Positions 11,149 to 21,837 of a stretch of 64,000 bases of DNA are shown here, one piece after another (the stretch's first letter is position 1; every line of letters begins with the position of its first letter). The position numbers and the translations under genes were made by a program. The notes beneath the pieces were generated by a model. The model was not told where the DNA came from, did not search any database, and saw only the letters and a program-made list of their open reading frames with translations. The stretch is from Cristatella mucedo (Eukaryota > Bryozoa > Phylactolaemata > Cristatellidae), in contig WPIO01000006.1 in assembly GCA_009760855.2 (NCBI GenBank), positions 684,001-748,000 on the forward strand, in the 5' to 3' direction.

Positions 11149-12139
11149 TTTTCTAAAACTTAACGATGATAAAACTAACTTACTAGTTATGGGCAAACCC
11201 AGTGTGATCCAGAGATTGGAAAGGCTGACTCTCAAAATTGGCTCTGCCAGCATATCTCCTGTCGAATCAGCTCGGAATCTAGGTGTCATATTCCAAAGCG
11301 ACCTCTCGTTAGACGACCATATCAGCTCCACAGTCAAATCTGCCTATTTTCAGCTTCATAACATTGCTAAAATTCGGGCTTGTTTAGATAAAGATGCCAC
11401 GTTCCAGTTAGTTCATGCATTCGTGACATACCGTCTCGACTTCTGCAACTCACTGCTTACTGGCCTACCAGCATGTGCGATCAGGCGATTGCAGCTTGTG
11501 CAAAACTCTGCAGCTAGGCTTGTCTGTCGTGAGCGTCGCAGTTGCCACATTACTCCACTTCTCGCCGACCTGCACTGGCTACCAGTCAAGCAACAGATTG
11601 ACTTCAAGGTTTTGTCGCTCACTTTTAGGTCCCTTCATTCTATGGCTCCAGCCTATCTGTCAGATATACTACCCCATCAGGCCAAGCATCGTACCACCCG
11701 CTTTTCGGAATCCAACAGTCTAGAAATACCTCATACAAACCTTGAATCCTTTGGAGACCGTGCATTTAGTTCATATGCTCCCAAAGCCTGGAACTCCCTC
11801 CCGATCTGCGTCAGAACATCCCCTGACCTGACCACATTTAAAAGGAATCTAAAAACACACCTATTTAGGACAGCATTTAGTGGGTCCCTGTGATTCGTCT
11901 TTGATGTGCTTATGCGTGCTGACACTGTGCATGCTGCCACTAACCACATTTGCATGCTGACCCTGTGCATGTCACCCCTAACCATGTTATTCATTTTATT
12001 CATTTTTGTTTTTCAAGCATGATTTTAGTTACCATTCAATTGCATTTCCCTTTACAGCAAATGTAAAGCGCCTAGAGAGAGATTGAGTTCTCCGAGGGCG
12101 CTTTATCAAGTGAATTATCATTATTACTATTATTATTAA
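11149..12139 (+). mobile_element. 5'-truncated LINE-A, 991 bp, youngest-looking copy
   Basis: An open frame of about 247 codons covers the C-terminal part of an L2/CR1-type ORF2 downstream of the catalytic core. It starts at LKLNDDKTNLLVMGKP, passes LARNLGV-type and [14 protein letters not shown] motifs, and ends HLFRTAFSGSL at 11,893. UTR and an (ATT)n tail to 12,139 follow. The right arm has the undisrupted target (CCTGCCTCAAGTACTGGG) near 39,105, so the ends are exact; target duplication is at most 2 bp. The last 991 bp are frame-intact, but without RT or endonuclease the copy cannot move itself. Confidence 0.9.
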
Positions 12140-13258
12140 GTACTGGGACTAAACAAAGAAGGATAAAACCACGCAAGCACAAGTATAATTCGGGTGTTCA
12201 AACTTGGCCAACTTGTGCTGCTGGCCGTTTCTTAATTTAAATTACATCAGGTGTTTTGCTTCCATCGTACATTGGCTTGCACCATGGTAATCACGGTGAG
12301 GTTTTAATCATTCGAGTTTTTATCGGTTTTTACATAAAACTCTACCCCCTGGATCTTCTCCAAATCTGGTTTTATTCGGTATCATTAAAGTTAAGTCAGG
12401 ATTTCTCACACAGCCCAGCCCGGCACTGCTTGCTGGATTTCAACTTTGCCTAACCGACTGCTAAGCCCCCAGCTGCTGCACTCACGCTCGACATATGCAC
12501 CACTGTCTCGAGCACATTTCCACCGTGGCGCACATCCGCCGAGCCGTGCAAACACATCCAGACTGAAGTGTGGCGACAGGCAGGAATAAAAACAGATTTT
12601 AATCGGCAGAGTAGGGTTTTATTCCAACTAAACCAATGACCCCAAATCGTTGATCAAAACAAATCGGGTCTTTTCCATCCTTGGTTTGAGTCCTTTTTTT
12701 GTGTCCATCTCGCCTTCTGTCTAGCAAAGCTGTCACACCAGTATTGATGGCTCTAGGTGCTTGCTATTTTTGCACATGTCAAGCCAAGGTTTCGCAGCTA
12801 ATAGAAGGCAGTAGTTCATCTTCGGTGTGAAGGTGGAGATATAACACCGGCTGTGTACGCAGTTGAGCAAGTGTCTTCCAAGGTCGCAGTCACTCTTGTC
12901 ACGGGGCTGCCATAGGCATCGTCCGAGGGGAGCCAGCAAAGGCTTGAGTAAGCCGTATGTAGCTTCAGAAGCAAAGGGTGAGTTGCTATGACTCTTTACC
13001 TCTGACATCTGAGATCCTGAGCTCGACTCTTGCTGACCCGGCACGTGTTACCCTTCTACCGTCTTCTGGGTGCTGCAGCGTTCTCTCGGGGTGTTTTGCG
13101 CTACTTCATGAGTGCGGCCGATGGTTTAACTTCAAGTTCGGAGTAGCTTGCTCCCGATACCCACTCAGCCTGCTGCAGGCTGCTGCTGCTTGCGCAATGG
13201 CATGCACTCGTTTTTGCACCAGTTTTGGGAGGCGGTGGCAGCCGACTCAGGCTAGCCC
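12140..13258. other. Noncoding arm sequence
   Basis: Matches both tandem units of the right arm and, from 13,022, the sequence just outside unit 1 (35,880-36,137). The frame at 12,978-13,240 runs into a LINE at 13,259 and is not a gene. Confidence 0.5.
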
Positions 13259-14321
13259 AACTCAGGGCTCCGTGCTAGGTCCGGTTCTTTTCACGGTTTA
13301 TACTCTCCCTCTTGCCGATGTGATTGCGAAGCCCAATCTAATCTTTCACTTCTATGCTAATGACAATCAGTTGTACCTTTGCTGTGATGCCTCTAAGCCC
13401 TCTGGCACGTCGACTTCTCTACACACCCTTGGTGCATGTATTGATGACATCTGCACATGGACGGCAGCAATTAAATGACAACAAAACTAACTTACTAGTT
13501 AAAAACCAAGGAAAACCAAGCACGAATCAGAAATTGAAAAACCATATGCTCAAAATCGGCATATCTTTCGTTGAATCTGCACGTAATTTAAGTGTCATGT
13601 TCCAAAGCAACTTATCGTTAGACGACCACATCAGTTCCAGAATCGTCTGCCTACTTTCAGCTACATAACATGCTCAAATTTGGGCTTGTTTAGACAGGGA
13701 TGCTAAATCTAAATTGGTCCATGCATTTGTGTCATCCTGTCTTGACTTATGTAACTCACTGCTTGCTGGCCTACCGGCCAGTGCAATCAGGCACTTACAG
13801 CTTGTGCAAAACTCTGCAGCTAGGCTTGCTTGTGAGTGTGGCAGTAACCACTTCTTTCCAACCAGCACTAGCTTTCAATCAAGCAGGGCATCTAATCCAA
13901 GGTTCTATCACTTACTTGTAGGTCCCTTCATCTCAAGCTCCCGCCTACCTATCAGAACTACTTCATCACCTTGCGAAGAAATCACACAAACTGCTGTTCA
14001 GACTCGAATCGTATAGGCATACCTAGTATGAACCTCAAAACCATTGGAATGCTCCCAAAGTCTTGAACTCACTATTTATGCACGTCACAACGTTCCATGA
14101 CATGACATATAAAAAGAAGCTTAAAATGCATTTTTTTACAACTGCATTTGGTGGGTCTTTGAGATATGTCCTTCGTGTGCATGTTCCTGCCTACACAATG
14201 CCTGCTCCTTGTGAATGCTACCACCAAACATTTGGTAATGTTTTGTATGCAGCATCTTTAAACTGTCTACAGAAAGATTCAGTTCTTTGTGAGTACTATA
14301 CATATGTATTATTATTATTAT
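13259..14321 (+). mobile_element. LINE-A 3' half with altered catalytic motif
   Basis: Starts at GSVLGPVLFTVYTLPLADVI of the reverse transcriptase. The catalytic box reads FYANDNQLYL instead of FYADD. It then runs with frameshifts through the C-terminal domain to an (ATT)n tail at 14,309-14,321. It sits where the left arm lost its transmembrane exon. Confidence 0.75.
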
Positions 14322-15165
14322 TAAGCGTGAAGAAAAGTTGTCTCCAGGGCAGCATTCTCTGAAGACAGCTCCGGTAAAACAGGCTGAGTAATTTGTTTCA
14401 ATATATCATATCTGCTGCTGAGTGACAGCAGCAGCTATCCATAACATGATCAATATTTGTTCGTCACGTTGCTTTACCCATGTTATCAAGCTAATACTAA
14501 TGAGCATTATAAATGCATTGCTTCTGCTTAGTAATGCAGTGGCCTGTAGTATTGCTGCACCTATCAGAAAAGCTTGTGCGGTGCCTCTGGTCTACGGCTC
14601 ACGTGGTACTTCAGGGCACAGGAGTGGATGCTGGTTATTTTTGGAAGCCAGCTGCAGATTACCTAGCATTTTGGCAAGGCATCGAGGTTCCTAAATGCTG
14701 CTGGCATGGTAATAGAGAGTATCCTGCCTGTGCAGTCTCATCTCCTGGCCTTATCAGGGAGCAATTATTGGAGCAGTAGTCTTATTACCAGGGAGTAATT
14801 TTGCCCAAGCACCTCTGGGTACATCCTCCGCTCAAGCTCTTTTGTCCTGTAGTCATCGAAAAGTATAGTTCAGTGGAATGGTGGGGTGTTGAACAGTATT
14901 TATTAGTGCTACCTTTGGAATTATGAACTATTTAGAACCAAAGCTTGCAACTGGCCTTGCTAGACATGCACCAGAATGAAAACAATATGCTCTCTTCCTA
15001 TCGAGAATGGCAGGGAGATATCTCTTTAGTGCAATGTGAGCCAAGGAAGTTGCAGCCTAGCCATCCCTGGTTTAACTTTTGCAAAACTCCTCTGTTCCTA
15101 TGGGCATATCTGCTTCACCCTTTAAGCTTGGTCTTGGTCATTTTATCTGTGGGTTTAGTATGTAA
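14322..15165. other. Arm sequence paired with 30,230-31,060
   Basis: About 85-90% identical by eye to the reverse complement of the right-arm block. One frame (14,945-15,165) stays readable in both arms (LLDMHQ.EN..MLSSYREWQ), but the right copy has a TGA. No known domain recognised. Confidence 0.5.
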
Positions 15166-15608
15166 TTCCCTTTTGGCTGGGCTACCAAGGAAAGCTATTA
15201 GGCCACTGCAGCTGACTGCGAATATGGCTGCAAGGATAGAGTCTTCAAGTCCCAAAGGTTTGAGCACGTGTCTTCTTTGCTAAACGAGCTAGGATTGATG
15301 CCGGTTGAGCAACGGATACAGAGCAAAGTTCTTATGCTGGCCCACAAGGCCTGCCACGGCTCGGCTCCTTCGTACCTAGCTGAACTGCTGCACCATGTTC
15401 AGCCTCTTCCCGCCCTCAGGTCCTGTGTGGACAATAAATTAGCTGTTCCATTTCTCCACTTAAAGACCGTTGGCAGCAGAAGCTTTAGCTCTGCAGGTCC
15501 TAGACTGTGGAACTCACTTCCACAGTTCCTATGCAACGACAACTACTTTCCTACGGCTGACTACGGCTCATCCTTTTCTGTGGTCCTGAGCTGCTACTCT
15601 CATGCCAA
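15166..15608 (+). mobile_element. LINE-B 3' fragment
   Basis: A second L2-like family: CNSLLAGLPRKAIRPLQLT, then after a frameshift LAELLHHVQPLPALRSCV, DNKLAVPFLHLKTVG and RLWNSLPQF. It is truncated at both ends and separates the two left-arm gene remnants. Confidence 0.75.
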
Positions 15609-16022
15609 ACAGCCGGTAAACAGCCGGGCAAGCTGGTCAAGCACGTGACCGAACAGATCCGGTCCGACCCAGAGGACGAGGATCTGGTGCAGTTTGCCAC
15701 GTTGCTGCACAAGAGGCGTCTGCATTAGGAGTAGGAGGAGGAGGCCGGTGTGCACAGCTCGTTCGGTGGTGGCAGCCGGCCTAGCTTAGGGCCAGTCTCG
15801 ATGGCCTAAGCCAACGATTTCCGGCCCAACTTGTCCAGCATCGGCAGGCGTCCATTGGGCTTGGCCAGTGCTCCTCCTTCTCCTCCTCCTTCTCTGCGGC
15901 AGCTTTCTCCTGGCGCAGCTGCTCAGATCGACGACGGCAGCCGGATGCCGGCATCTCAGTTGGCCCAGCCCCCCCCCCCCCCCCGCAGCTGCTGCTCAGC
16001 CTTAAGCTCGGGTATCGTCGGG
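15609..16022 (+). pseudogene. Truncated, stop-containing copy of the proline-rich tail exon
   Basis: The plus strand repeats the middle of the cytoplasmic exon (26,110 down to about 25,700). The stretches KLVKHVTEQIRSDPEDEDLV, FATLLHKRRL, SSIGRRPLGLASAP and AAQIDDGSRMPASQLAQP are readable. TAG stops interrupt it near 15,726 and 15,732, VSMA is followed by another stop, and the proline codons have drifted into a C15-17 run near 15,967. It is cut at the 5' side by a LINE-B fragment ending at about 15,608. At the 3' side it jumps at about 16,022 to sequence homologous to about 23,680, so the end of the exon and anything beyond are missing. It is the left-arm remnant of the same gene. Confidence 0.8.
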
Positions 16023-16419
16023 GAAGCTAAATACCCAGGCTTGGTGCATTTTTAAATGGATAACCTTACAACCAAAATGTTCCTTTCAGGCTTTGCTCTT
16101 ATCTTTATCAATCTATATGCTTATAAAATGTATTATAAAATTGAATAATGCTTATATTACAGGTAAAAGATTCTGTAAACAAAAACATCATCGGGTTTCA
16201 TACTTACATTGCACCCGTTATGATATTTATAGCACTACGATGGTGCAACTACGATGAGTGCCATGTAAAAGTTATCAGGGGAGTTGAAAATTGCATATAT
16301 AGCTAGAGCACATACTCTCATAGTACAAAGTGAACACTGTATTGACTTATTAAAGAGCCTTGAACAAACCTTGAAGGCTTTTGCTTGAAAACTTGGGAAA
16401 AGCCTTGAAAACCTTACGT
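16023..16419. other. AT-rich arm sequence
   Basis: 16,023-16,345 pairs with 23,370-23,690 reversed. This is the innermost block of the inverted duplication. No gene. Confidence 0.6.
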
Positions 16420-18350
16420 CTATTGCAAAGGAAGCATGATTGAATGGTTAGTGGTAGCATCCTCAATTATCACAAGCATATCATGGCTAGAGGTGACATG
16501 CACAGAGTCAGCATGCTCTCGTGGTTTATTTCAACATGTACAGTGTCAGCACACATAAGCAGAAAAAAGGCAAATCACCTACAGCCACTAAATGCTGTGA
16601 TAAATTGATGCATTTTTAGCTTAATAATAATAATAATAATACATTTAATAAAGCTCTCTCAGAGAACGCAATCTCATTCTAGGTGCTTTACATAGGCTGC
16701 ACAAGAAGCACGATGGAATGGTTAATGCTAGCATGCTCGATAAACAACGAGAATAAAATGGTTAGGGGTGGCATGCACAGGGTCAGCATGCAAGTGTGGT
16801 TAGTAGCAGCATGCAACTGTCAGTTTGCATAAGTACATAAAGGACGAATCACAAGGGACCCACTAAATGCTGCCATAAATAGGTGGGTTTTTGGTTTCTT
16901 TTTAAAAATGGACAAGTCAGGAGATATCGTGCCGCAGGTCGGGAGTGAGTTCCAGGTTTTGGGAGCATACGAACCAAAGGCACAGTCTCCAAGGATTTTT
17001 GGTTTGTGCAAGGTATAGTTAAATACTTGAAGGGGGTCTCTCCAAAAAGAGGGTGGAGTGACGCTTAGCCTGGTGGGAGAGAAAATCTGAGATATGCTGG
17101 AGCCAAAGAATGAAGACACCTGAAAGGGGGTGGCACAACCTTGAAGTCGGTGCGTTGCTTGACTGGTAGCCAGATCGGTGAGAAATGGTGTGGTGTGGCA
17201 ACTGCTATGTTCACGACAAGCCTAGCTGCAGAGTTTTGCACCAGCTGTAAGCACCTGAGTGCACAGGCAGGTAGGCCAGCAAGCAGTGAGTTACAGAAGT
17301 CAAGATGGTATTCACAAATGCATGAAACAACTTATATGTGGTATCCCTATCTAAACAAGCCCAAATTTTAGCAATGTTATATAGCTAAAAGTCGGCATAC
17401 TTGACTGTGGAGCTGAAGTGGTCATCCAAAGGTCACTTTGGAACATAACACCTAGACTTCGCACAGATTCAGCAAGAGATATGCTAGCAGAACCGACTTT
17501 GAGCATTAGCCTTTCTAATTTTTGAATCACACTTGGTTTGCCCATAACTAGTAAGTTGGTTTTATCATCATTCATTTCAAGAAAATTGGCTGCCATATGT
17601 GGACCTCATCAGTACATGGAGCAAAGGAGTTGAGAGAATTCGATGTGCCGGAGGGCTGGGAGGAATCACAGTAAAGGTACAACGGAGTGTCATCCACACA
17701 AAATGGAAGTTTAGATTGTGTTTGGCAATAACATCGACAAGAGGTAGAGTATAAACCTGGAAATAACTGGACCAAGCATAGAGCCATGGGGTAAACCATA
17801 TTTCAGGGGTTCCTTGAATGATCTTTGTCCATTCAATCAACGCTCTGGAATCTCCTACTGAGATATGACCTGAACCATTGCAGAACGATGCCAGTTATGC
17901 CCAGGCGAGAAGAGAGGCGTTTAAGAAGGACTCTTGTGATTGGTAGTATCAAAAGCTACCGAAAGACCGAATAAAACAAGCAGACACTCTACCTATGTCT
18001 GCATTCCTAAGTAGGTCGTTGTACACCCAGGACTCTGTGGAATTATTAGCTCTAAAACATACTGGAACTTACTAGCAAGGTTCGAAGTTTCAATATATGA
18101 GTTCAGCAAGTCTGCCACGACTCGTTCCAGTGTATTTGATAGGAACGTAGAAGGGAGACCGAATGGAAGTTGCTCAAGTTTTCGAGGTCTAGTGTCACTT
18201 TCTTGAGTAGTGGCCCGACTGCAGCCTTTTTGAAAGGTGCTTGGACATGACCTAAGGCTGTTGCTTGCTTCTTGTAAATGTTGTCGAATAGTGGCATGTA
18301 ATGATGCCAGTCAAAAGCGAGTTCCATACTTCGGGAGCATGCTAATTACA
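16420..18350 (-). mobile_element. LINE-A copy, minus strand, with an older tail at its 3' side
   Basis: From 18,327 downward: a reverse-transcriptase start, then the catalytic box as CVDDTPLYL (about 17,690), the C-terminal domain (FLEMNDDKTNLLVMGKP, TWNSLPTC) and a tail beginning (TAA)n at 16,622. 16,420-16,620 is an older LINE-A tail into which this one inserted. Frameshifted and dead. Confidence 0.75.
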
Positions 18351-19560
18351 GGCACTGTCTACAACTAATTTGAGGTTCGAAAGAGTTGAAACTAAACGAT
18401 TAAATTCCAAAAAAAAGTGGGTGGTGTGGTGCTTAGCTTGATGGAGGAGTAGATCTGATCGGTAAGCTGAAGCCAAAGAATGAAGGGAACTAAAAGTGAG
18501 TGACAGAACCTCGAAGCCTATGAGCTGCTAGACTGAGAGTCGGTGCACGTCGGTGAGTATTAGTGCGATGTGGCAACTGCGATGGTCCCTCCAGACAAGC
18601 CCAGTCGCAGAGCTTTACACCAACAGTAAGTGCCTGATTTCACAGGCCAGTAGATCAGCAAACATTCAGTTACATAAGTCGTCACGGGATTCCGCAAATG
18701 GGTGGACCAATTCAGATGTAGTATCATTGTCTAAGAAATCTGGCAAAGTTATGTAGCTGAAAGTAGGCAGACTTGACTGTGGAACTGATGTGGTTTTTTA
18801 ATGAAAGACCAATTTAGAACAGGATACCGATTCATTTGGAGATGTGCTGGCAAAGCCGATTTTGAGCGTAAGCCTTTCCAATTTCTGAATCATACTTGGT
18901 TTTCCCATTACAAGTAAGTTGGTTTATTCGTCATTCAATTTAAGAAAGTCCGCTGCCATCCATGTGCAGATGTCATCAATATATACAGCAATGAAGACGA
19001 GAGAATTCGACGTGCTGGAGAGCTGAGAGGGATCAAGCAAATGTTTCAACTGAGTGTCATCTGCATAGAAGTGTTAGCATTGATTGTGGTTGGCAGTGAT
19101 ATCGGTATGAGGGAGAGTATAAACCGTGAAAAGAGCTAGACCAAGCACAGAGATGTAATGTACTCTTTCCTTCAGTTGTTCCTGGGATGATCATTTTTTG
19201 TTCACATCAATACTCCCACTGAGTCTCCCACTGAGATATGACCTAAACCATTGCAGCACAGTACCAGCGATGGTCAGGCGAGATGAAAGGTACTAGAAAA
19301 GAGCTTTACGATCGATACTATCAAAAGAAAGTTGCCGAAAGATCAAGCAAAGCAAGTAGCACTACTAGAGACTCTACCTGAGTCTGCATTTCTAAGAAGT
19401 TCGTCATAAACCTGGACCAATGCTGACTCTATGGAGTGATTAGCTCTAAAAACCCGACTTGAACTTGTTAGCTAAGTCTGAAGTTTCACTGCATTAGTTC
19501 AGCTGGTCTGCAACGACTCGTTCCAATGTCTTTGATAGGAACGATAGAAGGGAGAGACAA
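18351..19560 (-). mobile_element. Second LINE-A copy, minus strand
   Basis: Older copy with the same order of reverse-transcriptase and C-terminal sequence as its neighbour, heavily frameshifted. Recognisable pieces are the DDKTNLL-equivalent near 18,930 and the AAFD/DRSIVLEQ-equivalent near 19,310. Confidence 0.6.
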
Positions 19561-20125
19561 AACCAGTGAGTCCTTCCCTAGGGTGGCAGCTCCCTCTCTG
19601 AAACCTGCCTTTCAGTTCCGTGCAGCACCTCGACGTCTACGTTCAGGAGGCGAAGAGTGACCTCATATTGAAGTTTGCATCCCAATCAATGAAGTCAACT
19701 AGTTCTTTTGACCTAGCTGAGCTGCTGCACCAGTTTCAGCTTGGTGGTGCCCTCAGATTCTCCATGGACAATAAATTAGCTGCCCCATTACTACGATTAA
19801 AGACCGACGACGACAGAAGCTTTAGCTCTACAGGTCCTAGATCGTGCAGCTTACTTTCTAATATCTTGAGCAACGAACTCAATTCTCCTGCAGCCGGCTA
19901 TGGCACATCCATCCAAGCTGTCCTGAGCTGCTACTTCCATGCTACTCACTACGTCAGCTGCTCTCCTGACTCAGCTATGATTTTCACTTTCTCTTTGTTG
20001 CCAGAGATGAATTCAGTTTGCCACCGAATGCGAACCGATAGCCATTTAGGCTCCGAGTGCACTATAGAAAAGCGTCCTGCCTAACGCTTACTTAGTCTTT
20101 GTGGAGTTACAGACAGAGGTACATT
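19561..20125 (+). mobile_element. Chimeric LINE-A / LINE-B fragment
   Basis: 19,561-19,707 is LINE-A linker sequence (SDLILKFASQS). At about 19,708 it switches to LINE-B (LAELLHQFQLGGALRF, DNKLAAPLLRLKT) and runs to a LINE-B tail with (ATTAC)n at 20,113-20,125. The 154-codon open frame over this junction is a repeat chimera, not a gene. Confidence 0.7.
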
Positions 20126-20159
20126 ACATTACTTACTAAGAGGTTTGATATTGATCGGC

Positions 20160-20640
20160 GTCTGCCAGTGCAGAACCTCGTGGCTTTGAGTAATCATAGT
20201 AATGATAATAACTATAAGAGCAAAACAACTGTAAACCATGCATAGAAAACCTAATCTCTTCCTAGGTACTGTACTAATGGTTAGTATCAAAATAGACAGC
20301 ATTAGCAAGATTAAGCACAAAAGGATTTTCTCGCGGACCAAGCAAATACTGGACACCACATGGTCAAACGCAAATATCTATGACAGCATTTAATAAGTTT
20401 TTGTCAATCGTCCCTCGTGTGCTGACCTTGTGCCGGCTGCTACTAATCGCATCTATAAGTTGACTCTGTGCATGTCCGTCTATTAATGTTACGCTATATG
20501 CCGTTGTGATTATTACTACTATTCAGTTGGTTATGCATTCCTTTAAGCATCTCTAAAGCACCTTGAAAGAGAATTAGTTCTCAGAGGGTACTATACAAAC
20601 ATAGTATCATCTTTATTATTATTATTATATAGTCAGGGAT
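20160..20640 (+). mobile_element. LINE-A 3' tail fragments
   Basis: 20,385-20,640 is a plus-strand LINE-A UTR and tail (GCACCTTGAAAGAGAATTAG ... (ATT)n). 20,160-20,384 is a poorer, probably antisense tail remnant. Confidence 0.5.
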
Positions 20641-20829
20641 CGTCATAACATTAGTTGAGTTAGTTCTGGCCGTTAAAAGCTCACGAACTAAAGGCACAGT
20701 CTCCAAAGGATATGATGTTGACATAGGAAAATCTGTTCCGAAAACAACCGCATACGAAATGATTATTCTTAAAACGAGTTCTCCTTATGTCTCACTTGCT
20801 GCTTTGGATAGATTAGGCTAACCAATCAG

Positions 20830-20925
20830 ATAATAGTAATGCATTTGATACTGCACCTTAGGAGAACCGAATCTTTTTCTAGGCACTTTACATTTGCTGC
20901 AAATGAAGCACGATCGATAGTAAAG
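20830..20925 (-). mobile_element. LINE-A 3' tail, antisense
   Basis: Short tail remnant with the LINE-A signature (TAGGCACTTTACATTTGCTG) and a degenerate (TAA)n end. Confidence 0.5.
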
Positions 20926-21837
20926 AAAAGCACTTCGTGCTTCTAGCGGCTCACTCTGCAGAGTGCTGAAGGGAGTTCGTGGTCGACAAAATGCTTCCGT
21001 TCCTCCTCCTCCTCCTCGAGTCGATCTAAGGGTTGAAGCAGCAACAGTCCATATTGGCTAGTCACTACAGGTTTTTTCGGCACCATTGCTGCCTCGGTTG
21101 CTATGGTTCTGTAGTTGTATACTCTGTAAACAATCAAGCGGCAAAGACTCCCTCCTGTTAACTAATGAATAAAGTGTAATACAGAATAGCTGGGTCGAGT
21201 CGGGGCTGACACGAAGTCAGCTGGCGGAGAGCTCCAAGCTTTGCTTGCATAGGAGGCAAGCCGGCCTGTTCACACAGGTATTGAGTTAGGTTAGAGATAT
21301 TACCAGTTTATGCAGCCTTGCTAAACGGCGAACATGGAACCCAATAAGCTACGTATTCTCATTCTGAATATGCCAAGTAGTAGTATGTAATCGGTCGCGA
21401 TACGTGGGCGATGTCATCCACGAAGTTTTCCAGGAGGCTGGACGAACGACGGCGAGGTTGTCTTCACTCACGCAGAAAGTATCTTTTACCACCAGATTGT
21501 CCACAATCGCCTAGCTGACTCAGAGCTTCGGAAAGAGCGTTCGGTGGTAGCTCCGTGGCACACCGGGAGTATCGAACTTCACTCCTTTACTGAGGACTAG
21601 AATCCAAGTGAGCCCACAAGAGCGAACAGCAGTGATTCAGCTGTTCTGAGCCGGTTTCGCAAAAAGGTCGTTGACAATCCCGCTGGTCTTAAAGGTTTTG
21701 TTGTATGCGACTTTTCGGCAATATCCTCGTTTTTTTTCAAATAGGACGGTCACGTTTTCGAGAATGGCTGCAGTTTCATCGTCAGCGACGAAGGCCAGCC
21801 GTAGCAGGCTGTGACTTGCTTCAATGTATAATGTATG
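20926..21837 (+). other. Unassigned sequence with a coding-like stretch
   Basis: 21,331-21,600 reads in one plus-strand frame from an ATG (MEPNKLRILILNMPSSSM) through one TAA into about 65 codons (GEVVFTHAESIFYHQIVHNR, then RKERSVVAPWHTGSIELHSF). An AATAAA lies upstream at 21,168. It could be a decayed gene or transposon piece; I recognise no family. The rest shows nothing. Confidence 0.3.

Larger units (their letters stand above)
6738..13020. repeat. Near-identical inner tract of the inverted repeat (left copy)
   Basis: Apart from a 991-bp LINE insertion, this tract matches the reverse complement of 38,220-43,512 with only scattered differences by eye. For example the frame at 8,855-9,193 differs from its partner at 41,063-41,401 by one residue in 112, and the frames at 10,216-10,452 and 39,800-40,036 are the same. 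I see no convincing gene in it: it corresponds to the receptor's intron between the CUB-like and transmembrane exons, plus SINEs and LINE remnants. Confidence 0.85.
1..16345. repeat. Left arm of a large inverted duplication
   Basis: Blocks of this interval recur reverse-complemented in mirrored order to the right. 1-2,810 pairs with 47,862-45,190; 4,541-13,020 with 45,100-38,220; 13,022-13,258 with 36,137-35,880; 14,324-15,165 with about 31,060-30,230; 15,609-16,022 with 26,110-25,700; 16,023-16,345 with 23,690-23,370. Differences are mostly repeats inserted in one arm only. The duplication may extend beyond base 1. Confidence 0.85.

Noticed and set aside
11069-11893. 274-codon plus-strand open frame, the longest clean frame in the left arm
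   Set aside because: The first 27 codons are arm sequence and the rest is the C-terminal end of LINE-A. The empty site in the other arm shows it is an insertion, not a gene.
19620-20084. 154-codon plus-strand frame as a gene
   Set aside because: It is a fusion of a LINE-A linker piece and a LINE-B C-terminal piece with the LINE-B tail following.
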